NCBI GenBank assembly: GCA_902826115.1
Contig: CADEDO010000005.1
Coordinates: 34,757-79,912 of the forward strand
From: an uncultured Nitrosomonas sp.
GTDB lineage: Bacteria; Pseudomonadota; Gammaproteobacteria; Burkholderiales; Nitrosomonadaceae
Direction of reading: 5' to 3'
DNA: 45,156 nt
Part shown: in pieces, positions 9,276 to 17,081 of the stretch
Layout: the number at the start of each line of letters is the position of its first letter
Position numbering within the stretch: the first letter of the stretch is position 1
The notes under the pieces: generated by a model
Databases searched by the model: none
The model's input: the letters and a program-made list of their open reading frames with translations, nothing else
Told to the model about the DNA's origin: nothing
Translations under genes and position numbers: made by a program

Positions 9276-11000
9276 ATGGCAATGAGAATAAACTTACCCG
9301 TTTCAGATATAGAGTATCCGATTGGGGATGATACGCTGATTTTATCGACAACGGATACGAAAGGACGCCTCACGTATGTCAACCAGACTTTCATTGAAGT
9401 AAGCGGATTTACAAAAGAAGAATTGATCGGTAAAGCTCATAATATAGTGCGTCATCCAGATATGCCTTCAGAAGCATTCGCTGATTTATGGAAAACGCTT
9501 AAGGCTGGCAAGCCGTGGACAGGCTTGGTCAAGAATCGCCGCAAGAATGGAGATTTCTATTGGGTTCTGGGCAATGCAACGCCATTAATTGAAAATGGCG
9601 TTATTCTTGGTTATCTATCCGTACGAACAAAGCCTTCGCGTCAAGTAGTTGACAAAGTGGCGCCGCTATATCGGCAGATTCTGAATGGCACAGCTAAAAA
9701 TCTCAAAATAGAGAATGGCGCTATTGTCCGCACAGATTATATTGGTCGCATGGCAGCATTATTTCGAATGACTTTAGGAAAGCATATTGCTCTTTATTTA
9801 TCAGCGCCAACGCTATTATTATTAAGTGCGGTTGGGGCTAGTTGGTGGAGTTCTACTCAATCCATACCAATACCCTGGTTGAATAGCATGATTTTGGCTA
9901 CTACAGTGGGTGGTGTCTTGATGATGTGTGTTGCCGGGTTTTTCATAAGAAATAAGACTTTAAAGCCTTTAAATAAAGCTATTGAAATAGCTAATACGCT
10001 CGCTGCTGGAGATTTGCAAACGGAGTTTAAGAATGAATATTCCGATGAATTCGGATTATTGATTCAGTCACTGAATCAAATGGGCATTAACCTTAGAGCG
10101 ACCGTTTCAGATGTTGCCAGCAGTGCTGAATCGGTGCGTCATGCATCCAGTGAAATAGCGAGTGGCAATTTGGACTTGTCTCGCCGCACGGAAGAACAGG
10201 CGGCTTCACTTGAAGAAACGGCTTCCAGCATGGAAGAGCTTACTTCCACAGTAAAACAGAATGCAGACAATGCTATGCAAGCCAACCAGCTGACAACTAG
10301 CGCGAGTGATATTGCGCTCAAAGGCGGTAAATTGATGAATAACGTAGTGGATACCATGTCATCAATCAGCGACAGTTCCAATGAGATTGCCAGCATCATC
10401 AGTGTCATTGATGAAATTGCTTTTCAAACGAATATTCTTGCATTAAACGCTGCCGTAGAAGCTGCCCGGGCCGGAGAACAAGGCCGAGGATTCGCTGTTG
10501 TTGCTTCTGAAGTACAAAATCTTGCTCAGCGAAGCGCGGCTGCGGCTAAAGCAATAAAAAACCTGATTAATGACTCTGTAGAGAAAGTTGAAAATGGAAC
10601 TAAACAAGTCAGTGAGGCAGGTAGAACGATGGAAGAAATAGTAACTTCAGTTAAGCACGTGGCTGAAATTATGTCAGAAATTACAGCGGCTTCTCAAGAG
10701 CAAAGTTCTGGTATCGAACAAGTCAATGAAGCTGTCACAAAAATGGATGAAGTAACACAACAGAATGCCGCTTTAGTTGAGGAAGCAGCGGCATCTGCAG
10801 AATCGCTGGAAAATCAAGCCATGGATCTGGCAGGCGCTATCTCTATCTTTAAAGTACGGAATGCTGTCGGTAATACCGCAATTATTCAGAATCTCCCGAC
10901 TAGAAAATCAAAATTCTCTAAAAATCACCCGGTTTTGGCGAGCAAAAATAACCCAAAGAAAATCGTCAACAGCGATGTCGATAGCTGGAATGAGTTTTAG
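9276..11000 (+). CDS. Aer-type methyl-accepting chemotaxis protein with N-terminal PAS domain
   Basis: This is an energy or redox taxis receptor. Residues of about 20-125 form a PAS domain (GRLTYVNQTFIEVSGFTKEELIG, then NIVRHPDMP and WTGLVKNRRKNGDFYWV), which in Aer binds FAD. Two closely spaced membrane segments lie at about residues 165-225, then a HAMP domain (NKAIEIANTLAAGDL). The signalling domain contains the conserved hairpin tip EIAFQTNILALNAAVEAARAGEQGRGFAVVA, which docks CheA and CheW. There is no periplasmic ligand domain. The start at 9276 is one of two nearby ATGs (the other is 9282) and neither has a strong ribosome site. A 15-bp stem-loop follows the gene. Confidence 0.92.
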   Translation: MAMRINLPVSDIEYPIGDDTLILSTTDTKGRLTYVNQTFIEVSGFTKEELIGKAHNIVRHPDMPSEAFADLWKTLKAGKPWTGLVKNRRKNGDFYWVLGNATPLIENGVILGYLSVRTKPSRQVVDKVAPLYRQILNGTAKNLKIENGAIVRTDYIGRMAALFRMTLGKHIALYLSAPTLLLLSAVGASWWSSTQSIPIPWLNSMILATTVGGVLMMCVAGFFIRNKTLKPLNKAIEIANTLAAGDLQTEFKNEYSDEFGLLIQSLNQMGINLRATVSDVASSAESVRHASSEIASGNLDLSRRTEEQAASLEETASSMEELTSTVKQNADNAMQANQLTTSASDIALKGGKLMNNVVDTMSSISDSSNEIASIISVIDEIAFQTNILALNAAVEAARAGEQGRGFAVVASEVQNLAQRSAAAAKAIKNLINDSVEKVENGTKQVSEAGRTMEEIVTSVKHVAEIMSEITAASQEQSSGIEQVNEAVTKMDEVTQQNAALVEEAAASAESLENQAMDLAGAISIFKVRNAVGNTAIIQNLPTRKSKFSKNHPVLASKNNPKKIVNSDVDSWNEF

Positions 11001-11048
11001 CAATTGATAAATGGTTCGATTGAAATTTGCTGACTGAATAATTTCCCT

Positions 11049-11087
11049 AAACCATTTCATGTGATTTGTAGACACATGAAATGGTTT
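11049..11087 (+). terminator. Perfect 15-bp inverted repeat after the chemoreceptor gene
   Basis: The arms AAACCATTTCATGTG and CACATGAAATGGTTT match exactly around a 9-base loop, 49 bases after the chemoreceptor stop. A short T run (TTTCT) ends the right arm. It is a plausible intrinsic terminator, though the stem is AT-rich and the T tract is short. Confidence 0.6.
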
Positions 11088-11287
11088 CTATCGATGAGTA
11101 TGCCGATAGGGCTGCCCGCCAATACTCTTCATATTTTCCAAACCATTTTGTGTTAATCCATTCATTTTTAGCCTTTATTTTTTGTGAGTTCGAACTGATA
11201 GCATATTCTAAGTTGGATATGATCATAGTGTTTTGTAGTAAGATGCTTGGTATCGTGTGTATAAAGTATTGAGCATGGAGAACTACA

Positions 11288-12340
11288 GTGATCGCTAATC
11301 TAACAACGGATTACTTGGGTAGCCTTACAATTCATCAGGTAAATTCAGCAACTCCCTTGAATTTTTCACAATATGTGCCACCAATTAACGGTTTTGGCAG
11401 TATGCTAAATTGGGATTTCAAGGCTTTTTCTTCTACGTCGACAGATAACGCTCGCTCTGGCGGTATATTTGTTTTTGAGGGTATGGTTGGTGCAACCTAC
11501 GATATATTCAGTGAGAGCTTCTTCGATCCGTTTGTTTTGCAGCTTTTTGACGAGCAAGGCAATGTTCTCGCAAAAGATGATTCAAGCGGTATGTACGGTA
11601 TTGACCACATCAAATATATCGCTCCATATGATGGAATATATTACCTTGATGCCTCGTGGCATCAAGGCGCTGCAGACGCGGATAAATACGCAACGCTGAG
11701 CGTATATGAAGATCTGGATACGATATCACCAGCTTTTTCAAATTTAGCACCAGTAATTTCTATATTTAACCCTACTAACTCTGCAATTGATGTGTCGGTC
11801 GATAGCAACATTGTTTTTACATTTGATGAATCGATTCAAAGAGGATCTGGATTTATTAGTTTAAGAACCGCTCAAAATGTACTGGTGGAGTCATTTAATG
11901 TGGCAACTAGCAATAATCTATCTATCACTGGAAAAACACTGACTATTAATCCAACAAATAATTTATTTATTAGTACTCAGTACTTTGTCACATTAGAGCC
12001 TGGATCGATTAAAGATTTGGCAGGCAATAGTAACGCGGAGATTCAGCCATATAGCTTTACCACATCCTCTTTAATACCTGATACTAGTTTAAATACAACA
12101 GTGAATTTAGACAGAATTTTTAATTGGGGAGAAAGTATTTATCCGGATTTATTTTCTGATCATCCAGAATCTTTGGATATTTTTGGTTACTATGCTCGCA
12201 TATATTCAAATGGTAATGCGATTGGTGAACAAAACGGTGATCTTTATTTTTATGATGGGGGATTGAATGGAACGGGGGATATTATCTTAATTGGAACAAT
12301 AGCCGATTTCTTTCCTCAGGCAATATCAGCAGGATTTTAA
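11288..12340 (+). CDS. Secreted-type protein: PPC-like domain, Ig-like (Big_5) domain and C-terminal 'NWAES...GYYxR' module
   Basis: The start is GTG at 11288, supported by a GGAG ribosome site 7 bases upstream. There is no signal peptide; the N-terminus reads MIANLTTDYLGSLTIHQVNS. Residues of about 45-145 resemble a bacterial pre-peptidase C-terminal domain (GGIFVFEGMVGATYDIFSES, then YIAPYDGIYYLDASW). Residues of about 155-260 resemble a Big_5/SbsA Ig-like domain (IDVSVDSNIVFTFDESIQ, then FVTLEPGSIKDLAGN). The last 75 residues (RIFNWGESIYPDLF, then IFGYYARIYSNGNAIG) are a third module that recurs at the ends of the proteins coded at 23550-24425 and 26729-27769. Lack of a signal peptide and this domain mix suggest type I secretion. 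I cannot assign a specific function. Confidence 0.7.
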   Translation: MIANLTTDYLGSLTIHQVNSATPLNFSQYVPPINGFGSMLNWDFKAFSSTSTDNARSGGIFVFEGMVGATYDIFSESFFDPFVLQLFDEQGNVLAKDDSSGMYGIDHIKYIAPYDGIYYLDASWHQGAADADKYATLSVYEDLDTISPAFSNLAPVISIFNPTNSAIDVSVDSNIVFTFDESIQRGSGFISLRTAQNVLVESFNVATSNNLSITGKTLTINPTNNLFISTQYFVTLEPGSIKDLAGNSNAEIQPYSFTTSSLIPDTSLNTTVNLDRIFNWGESIYPDLFSDHPESLDIFGYYARIYSNGNAIGEQNGDLYFYDGGLNGTGDIILIGTIADFFPQAISAGF

Positions 12341-12450
12341 TTCACTCACGACTTATAAATCTCTCTATAGAGATCACATGCACAACAAGAACTATTGGAT
12401 AATCATTTCAATGCATGAGTTACCTCCAAGAATTGGATTAATGCCTAATC

Positions 12451-12843
12451 TTATTGATTACAAGCAATTTTCCATTCAGTTTCATCTATACTGCCAGGTT
12501 GTACTTCTATCCATTTTTGAGGTTGACTATAAGAACGAATGAGTTCACCTTTCTCCATATGCCTACTGAACAAAGAAAAAGCAAGCATTCTCATCAATCC
12601 TTCTTCGCAATTGTATTCACGCCGAATTTTCTGCGACAAGAAATTAACTCCGGTGGCTTTCTGCTCAATTTTGTAGTCAAATAAAACCCACATCTTGGCT
12701 ATATTGTTCGCTTTGCGAATCGAAGTAAAATCTACGTAAACAGTATAACCACTTTTCTCGTCACTTTCAGCGGCCTTGGTCCATTCGGCCATTGAGTTTG
12801 GACTTATAAACACCAGTAATAGAGTGAATAATATTTTTTTCAT
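12451..12843 (-). CDS. Periplasmic protein resembling surface-adhesin protein E (ProtE-like)
   Basis: The 130-residue product has a clear signal peptide (MKKILFTLLLVFISPNSMA, cleaved before EW). The mature part has the pattern of the surface-adhesin-E-like family common in beta- and gammaproteobacteria: W near the mature start, YVDFTSIRKANNIAKMWVLFDYK, then EYNCEEG and a final IAC. The two cysteines probably form a disulfide. Protein E of Haemophilus binds host vitronectin and laminin; in free-living bacteria the role is unknown. It stands alone. Upstream at 12866-12882 there is a poor match to the 17-bp operator described elsewhere; I do not count it. Confidence 0.7.
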   Translation of the reverse strand: MKKILFTLLLVFISPNSMAEWTKAAESDEKSGYTVYVDFTSIRKANNIAKMWVLFDYKIEQKATGVNFLSQKIRREYNCEEGLMRMLAFSLFSRHMEKGELIRSYSQPQKWIEVQPGSIDETEWKIACNQ

Positions 12844-13165
12844 TGTGTGTTTTCTATTTTTTCTTTAAGACAGAATGTCTGAAAAGTAATGAAACCGATT
12901 GATGACTGATTGCTCAATAATATTGAATCATAAAGCCTAGCGATTCTATTCTATTCTGATCTGCTAGTGTATGGATTCTGATTTGAATCTGATATCGGCA
13001 TCAATGGTGATTGAAAGTACAAGTGGAAGGAGCAGAGGCAATTCATTCAGTTATCGATTGGTTTATTTGGTCTATAACACTGTGAGCATAATGGTGCTAA
13101 GTGGTTAAGCTGAGATAATTAGTGATTTGCCAGAAATTATAAATTTTCTGAATTTTTTCTAAAAT
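12844..13165. other. Intergenic region without a recognisable gene
   Basis: This 322-base AT-rich stretch separates two reverse-strand genes. I see no coding frame or RNA gene. It should contain the promoter of the protein-E-like gene and the 3' end of the transcript coming from the membrane protein gene to its right. Confidence 0.4.
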
Positions 13166-13912
13166 TCAGAGAAAAATAACAATACTCATCATTGAAACAC
13201 CACCCACGGCATATATAAGCGGACTATCCCAGGTATGTGGCGAAAACGCTTCAGCCAATGTGATCAAAATGGGTATGGTGATTAGAGCGACAATAAGTTG
13301 AGTGGAATTGAAGTATTGCTGAAATGCTAAGATCGCAAAAAAAGTTGTCACAAATACGCAAGCACTGCCGACATAACTACGAACGTATTTTTCCTTGGTA
13401 AACAGTGCATAAGTTGTGTATTTGCGTTTTCCAAACCTTATGCCTAAAGGTTCTGCAAGACCATCTCCCACTCCATTTGCTATGATAATTATCATCAGTA
13501 ATGGCAGCATGTCGTGACTTTCGAAATAAACCAGTAATGGAATAAGTACTAGATAGCTGGCGATGAATTGTGTATACAACCAAACGAGTGTCAGAGGCCT
13601 GTCTTCAGGTCTATCTAACGAACAAAACATAACGAACAATAACTTAGATCGATCGCGCAAAGGCTTTATTAAAAGTGTCAGAAATAGCAAGGCACACACC
13701 ATATCCATAAAAAATGTGACTGCGCTAAATGGATATTCAATGATTGATGACAATAAAGCCGGGAGGAAGAAAAACGCGAAATGATTTATCTTACGTGTGT
13801 AATTAACCTTAAAGTTTCGATGGATTACTAATAACCCGGCTATATAGTGAATTGACACTAGCAATAGGTAAAAAATCGCATGATGGAGCCAATATTCGAA
13901 AGGAATGATCAT
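13166..13912 (-). CDS. Integral membrane kinase of the phytol/dolichol kinase family
   Basis: The 248-residue protein has about six or seven hydrophobic segments. Recognisable family features are the early YTRKINHF motif and the later cytoplasmic-loop motif ANGVGDGLAEPLGIRFGKRKY followed by RSYVGSACVF, the pattern GDGxAxxxGxxxGK...SxxGS of VTE5/SEC59-like CTP-dependent kinases and the related CDP-diglyceride synthetases. It probably phosphorylates an isoprenoid or other lipid alcohol in the membrane. The substrate cannot be told. It is monocistronic, with 271 bases of non-coding sequence upstream. Confidence 0.65.
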   Translation of the reverse strand: MIIPFEYWLHHAIFYLLLVSIHYIAGLLVIHRNFKVNYTRKINHFAFFFLPALLSSIIEYPFSAVTFFMDMVCALLFLTLLIKPLRDRSKLLFVMFCSLDRPEDRPLTLVWLYTQFIASYLVLIPLLVYFESHDMLPLLMIIIIANGVGDGLAEPLGIRFGKRKYTTYALFTKEKYVRSYVGSACVFVTTFFAILAFQQYFNSTQLIVALITIPILITLAEAFSPHTWDSPLIYAVGGVSMMSIVIFL

Positions 13913-14183
13913 TCTAACGGCATATGCTGATTTTTTGATTCTTTATTGAGTTAAATTCTCTTAGAAGCATTGAAATTTTAGCATTGAAATCTCAGTAAAT
14001 TTCTTTATTCACCAGCAATATCCAGAGTACTAGGACTCCGAAGAGTGTATGACTAATTCGTACCCTCGTGACTTTACTTTATGGAAAGCAGAGAAACTTC
14101 ACCATTCTGCGCGGATCAAATCTGAGCAGAATGAAAAATTATTGAGTGATTAAGATATGAATTCTTTTGCACGCTCATGGCGT

Positions 14184-15254
14184 TCATATTCTAAAGTTTT
14201 TGTTGTTGCTGTAGGTTTCATTAGCTGATAGGGCTTGCGTGACTGTCATTTGCAAAGGAATTTGTAATACATCGACTACTGTATGCGAACTGAGTGCGGT
14301 TTTATTCAAAATGGGTAGTTCGGTAGCATCTGCTGTTTCAATGGCTACTACAGGTAATTTATCATGTCCGAACAAATCTGTATTGACTATTGCGCCCATC
14401 GCATCACCCAGTGCAAAAACAATGCTGTCGACAGTTTTTGTGAATATCCTGGAATTGAGTAAAGAGGCTGTCTCATGCTGTAATAGGTCATCGGCAACTT
14501 CAATCACTATAGCGTTCACATTCGCTACACACAAATGTGTCACAAGCGTTTCTATAATCGCGTCAATTTGGTCAGGTGAAATTAGATAAGTTGATGGAAA
14601 GCCCGCATGGGTAAAATCTAAGGTTAATTTAGATCCAGCATCTGCAATCAACCAAGTGTCATGACCTGATCCAATTCCGGTCACTTTTGCGACACCTACG
14701 GTGTATCCTGCATTAGTTAAACCACGAATCAGCATAGCTGTAGTGGTTGTTCTGCCGGTATTCATTGACGTGCCAACAACTCCGATAGTGTATGGGAGCG
14801 GAAATAAACTAACCAGTTTAGGTAATGCAGTATCTTTTAAATTGATACGTTTATTAGTACTGTCTGCTAACAACCCGATGGGCTGGATGGTGGTAGGCGC
14901 ATGGGTGTTGGAATAGCGATGATTTACACGTGCTGCAATACCACTTGGCGCTACTAAATCACATGACTCAAAATGATTGGGTACCTGTGCTTCAAATTGA
15001 TCAGGTACATAGCAATTTCCATAGCATACAATAATCTCATCTCCGACCCGTAAGGCGGAGCGGCGGCCATGTGCTAATTCAAGTTCATGATGCTGACCCA
15101 ATTGAGTGACTCGTGCCAGGAATATGTCGCCTGCATTAGGAATAATGTCGTCTCCATACAATAAGGTTGTTACTGATTCAAGTTTTAAATTGCGTGGCGT
15201 ATAAGAAATCTTGGCGCTGAAAAGACGCTCTTGTTTAATTGATGAAATCTTCAT
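14184..15254 (-). CDS. P-loop NTPase-like protein of unknown function
   Basis: The 356-residue cytoplasmic protein has an N-terminal half of about 150 residues that I do not recognise (it contains GDIFLARVTQLGQHHELELAHG). Its C-terminal half starts YTIGVVGTSMNTGRTTTTAMLIRGLTNAGYTVGVAKVTG. The Walker-A-like loop followed by 'GY.VGV.KVTG' is the arrangement of dethiobiotin-synthetase/MobB-like P-loop proteins. A later AIVIEVADDLLQ could be the Walker B region. It lies divergent from the MbtH/thioesterase/NRPS genes with a 741-base gap and has no operator copy of its own, so a link to that cluster is only positional. I would not give it a pathway. Confidence 0.55.
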   Translation of the reverse strand: MKISSIKQERLFSAKISYTPRNLKLESVTTLLYGDDIIPNAGDIFLARVTQLGQHHELELAHGRRSALRVGDEIIVCYGNCYVPDQFEAQVPNHFESCDLVAPSGIAARVNHRYSNTHAPTTIQPIGLLADSTNKRINLKDTALPKLVSLFPLPYTIGVVGTSMNTGRTTTTAMLIRGLTNAGYTVGVAKVTGIGSGHDTWLIADAGSKLTLDFTHAGFPSTYLISPDQIDAIIETLVTHLCVANVNAIVIEVADDLLQHETASLLNSRIFTKTVDSIVFALGDAMGAIVNTDLFGHDKLPVVAIETADATELPILNKTALSSHTVVDVLQIPLQMTVTQALSANETYSNNKNFRI

Positions 15255-15860
15255 TCTTTTCCCTTTAGTATTTATTATTATTTGGTTAATGCAATTTTGG
15301 TTTTTCGTTTTCTTATCATGTTTATTCTGTCTTAACTAAGAAAGGTTCATATGAAAGAGAAATATTCGATATTTGCAAAGGGAATATGGACTGAGGCTAG
15401 GTAAAGTGAGCAATGAAATTCCAATTAATTTCGAGCACTTGTCGGGCAAGAAAATTAATCTTTTTCCATCAAATATAGATTTATCGTTAAATATTTGCGG
15501 ATTATCTTGAAGTAATCAAATCAGATTTTGTTAAACATGAATGAAAGGCAATTTCATTCATTGTTTTCTAATTAATGATCCTAAAGGTACGTCGATAGAT
15601 GAGTTTTGGCTGTCCGGGTTTATTAGATCATGTCACTTAGCGACAAAGAGCTTATTGCTTATCGGTATATTTCCTACCAAACCTTTTAAGAAGTCTATTG
15701 GGCAACAAAATTCATTCTACTGATTTTAGCTCTATACGACAATGAAATAGAGCCAACTATCAGGAATGCTGTATTCCATTTGATCTATCCACTTATTCAC
15801 ACGATAGGACTCACCATTATATTCAAGTCTGATTATGAAAAAATATTGCATATATATCAA
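15255..15860. other. Long non-coding region left of the NRPS-cluster operator
   Basis: More than 600 bases lie between the divergent P-loop gene and the first operator without a convincing gene. A short frame at 15541-15723 has no ribosome site or recognisable product. At 15537-15561 there is a perfect 10-bp inverted repeat (ATGAATGAAA / TTTCATTCAT, 5-base loop) that could be a hairpin or protein-binding site. I see nothing else I can support. Confidence 0.4.
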
Positions 15861-15894
15861 TGTGACAAATTGCCGCATGAGACAAAATGCCGCA
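15861..15894 (+). promoter_or_regulatory. Tandem pair of 17-bp palindromic operators upstream of the MbtH gene
   Basis: Two copies of the palindrome family abut exactly: TGTGACAAATTGCCGCA at 15861-15877 and TGAGACAAAATGCCGCA at 15878-15894. They sit directly beside a possible promoter and 102 bases before the MbtH start. The same 7-3-7 arrangement recurs at 23238, 23308, 28053, 28957, 33667, 33684, 33825 and 38100. I infer a repressor operator. The regulator is not encoded in the window. Confidence 0.75.
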
Positions 15895-15923
15895 TTGACA
15901 CTGGGTCTTGCCAGATCTACGCT
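15895..15923 (+). promoter_or_regulatory. Possible sigma-70 promoter of the MbtH-thioesterase-NRPS genes
   Basis: A perfect -35 box TTGACA (15895-15900) begins on the base after the tandem operator. With 17 bases of spacing the -10 position reads TACGCT, a moderate match. The placement immediately next to two operator copies makes regulation of this promoter likely. It is a prediction from sequence only. Confidence 0.4.
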
Positions 15924-15995
15924 AAAAAAAGTCCATTCTATGTAATGGAATGGAATGCGACAACTTTTCTAGCTAAATTGAGAGAGTCTAAAAAT

Positions 15996-16229
15996 ATGTC
16001 ATGGGATGAAGAAGAAACAGTAGTTGTCTATCATGTGGTTGTCAATCATGAAGAACAATATTCTATTTGGCCTGACTACAAAGAAGTACCTGGAGGATGG
16101 CGTACTGTTGGCAAGACCGGTAGCAAAAGTGAGTGCCTTGCATACATAAAGGAAATATGGACAGACATGCGTCCACTCAGTCTTCGAAAACAAATGGCAG
16201 AAGTTGAGGGAAATAGGAACCAGAGGTAA
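15996..16229 (+). CDS. MbtH-like protein (NRPS adenylation-domain partner)
   Basis: The small protein (77 residues) starts at the ATG at 15996 ([22 protein letters not shown]...). The frame is open upstream to 15780 but that part contains the operator, so the later ATG is the true start and gives normal MbtH length. The family signature is complete: [10 protein letters not shown], then PGGWRTVG, then [16 protein letters not shown] with the conserved tryptophans and the final WTDxRP. MbtH proteins bind and activate NRPS adenylation domains. That is notable because the NRPS encoded here has only a fatty-acyl-AMP ligase and no amino-acid adenylation domain, so the partner domain is either lost or encoded elsewhere. 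It begins the operon with the thioesterase 39 bases downstream. Confidence 0.92.
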   Translation: MSWDEEETVVVYHVVVNHEEQYSIWPDYKEVPGGWRTVGKTGSKSECLAYIKEIWTDMRPLSLRKQMAEVEGNRNQR

Positions 16230-16268
16230 CTGTTCTAGGGTCTATAACTCTCAGAGGCAAGGATAATA

Positions 16269-17057
16269 ATGTCGAGGTATGACTTGGATTTTTCTGCATG
16301 GTTTCCTACGTTATCGTACCGTTCGAAGTCAACGTTGCGTTTGTTTTGTCTGCCTTATGCGGGGGGCAGTGCTACGCTATTCCGCACTTGGACAAAATAT
16401 CTACCTCAAGAGATTGAAGTTTGTCCAATTCAGTTGCCAGGAAGAGGCGGTCGTATTCTTGAACCATCTATCAAGCAATTTCCATCACTGATTAATGAGA
16501 TTTCTAAAGCAATAATACCGTACCTTGATAGGTGCTTTGTATTTTTCGGTCACAGCCTGGGAAGTCTTATAGCATTTGAGGTAGCTCATCAACTTCGTTA
16601 TGAACATGTGATGCAGCCTGCTCACCTTATTTTTTCTGGGTGTGCTGCACCATGCAGCATAACTCAGAAAAAAACACTCAGTACGCTATCTGATGAAGAA
16701 ATTATCCATGAGCTACGGCAATTGAATGGAACCCCAAACGAATTACTAGCGAATAAAGAGCTTATGACTCTCTCATTGCCCAGCGTGAGGGCTGATTTTG
16801 CTCTATACGAATCCTATAACCATTGTGTTAGAAAACCTTTTCAATGTCCGGTGACGGTCTTTGGGGGGGCAGAGGATCGCGAAGTTGATTTGCATCAGCT
16901 GGAATCTTGGAATCAGGAAACAAGCGGTCCGTTTGCTTTGTATCGGCTTCCTGGCGATCATTTTTTTCTACACAGCGAAGAACAGAGGCTGCTCAAGTTA
17001 ATTTTGCAGAGACTTAATCCATTATTAGCAGAATTGCTTAATGCCAATCAAAGCTAA
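16269..17057 (+). CDS. Type II thioesterase (GrsT-like) of the NRPS cluster
   Basis: The 262-residue alpha/beta hydrolase begins with the family's LFCLPYAGGSATLFRTWTKYLP and QLPGRGGR motifs. The nucleophile elbow is FFGHSLGSLIAFE (GxSxG), the acidic residue is probably in GGAEDREV, and the catalytic histidine is in GDHFFLHSEEQ. Such editing thioesterases remove wrong or stalled acyl groups from carrier proteins. It lies between the MbtH and NRPS genes on the same strand with short gaps, so it is part of the operon controlled by the 15861-15894 operators. Length and active-site residues are intact. Confidence 0.92.
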   Translation: MSRYDLDFSAWFPTLSYRSKSTLRLFCLPYAGGSATLFRTWTKYLPQEIEVCPIQLPGRGGRILEPSIKQFPSLINEISKAIIPYLDRCFVFFGHSLGSLIAFEVAHQLRYEHVMQPAHLIFSGCAAPCSITQKKTLSTLSDEEIIHELRQLNGTPNELLANKELMTLSLPSVRADFALYESYNHCVRKPFQCPVTVFGGAEDREVDLHQLESWNQETSGPFALYRLPGDHFFLHSEEQRLLKLILQRLNPLLAELLNANQS

Positions 17058-17081
17058 TGAACCAAAAAACGATATAAAAAT

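Noticed and set aside
11081..11272. Short ORF of 63 codons before the PPC/Ig-like gene
   Set aside because: It starts inside the terminator stem, lacks a ribosome site and recognisable features.
12866..12882. Possible extra operator (core GACA-N3-TGTC) 23 bases before the protein-E-like gene
   Set aside because: Only the eight core bases and the outermost T and A fit; the other outer positions differ from all ten good sites, and it lies outside the cluster. I treat it as chance.
15537..15561. Inverted repeat as a terminator or operator of the cluster
   Set aside because: It is AT-rich, not followed by a T run and unlike the 17-bp family; I can only note it as a hairpin.
15780..15995. N-terminal extension of the MbtH frame
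   Set aside because: The frame is open, but it starts with a TTG without ribosome site, contains the tandem operator and the probable promoter, and would make the protein twice the normal MbtH length.
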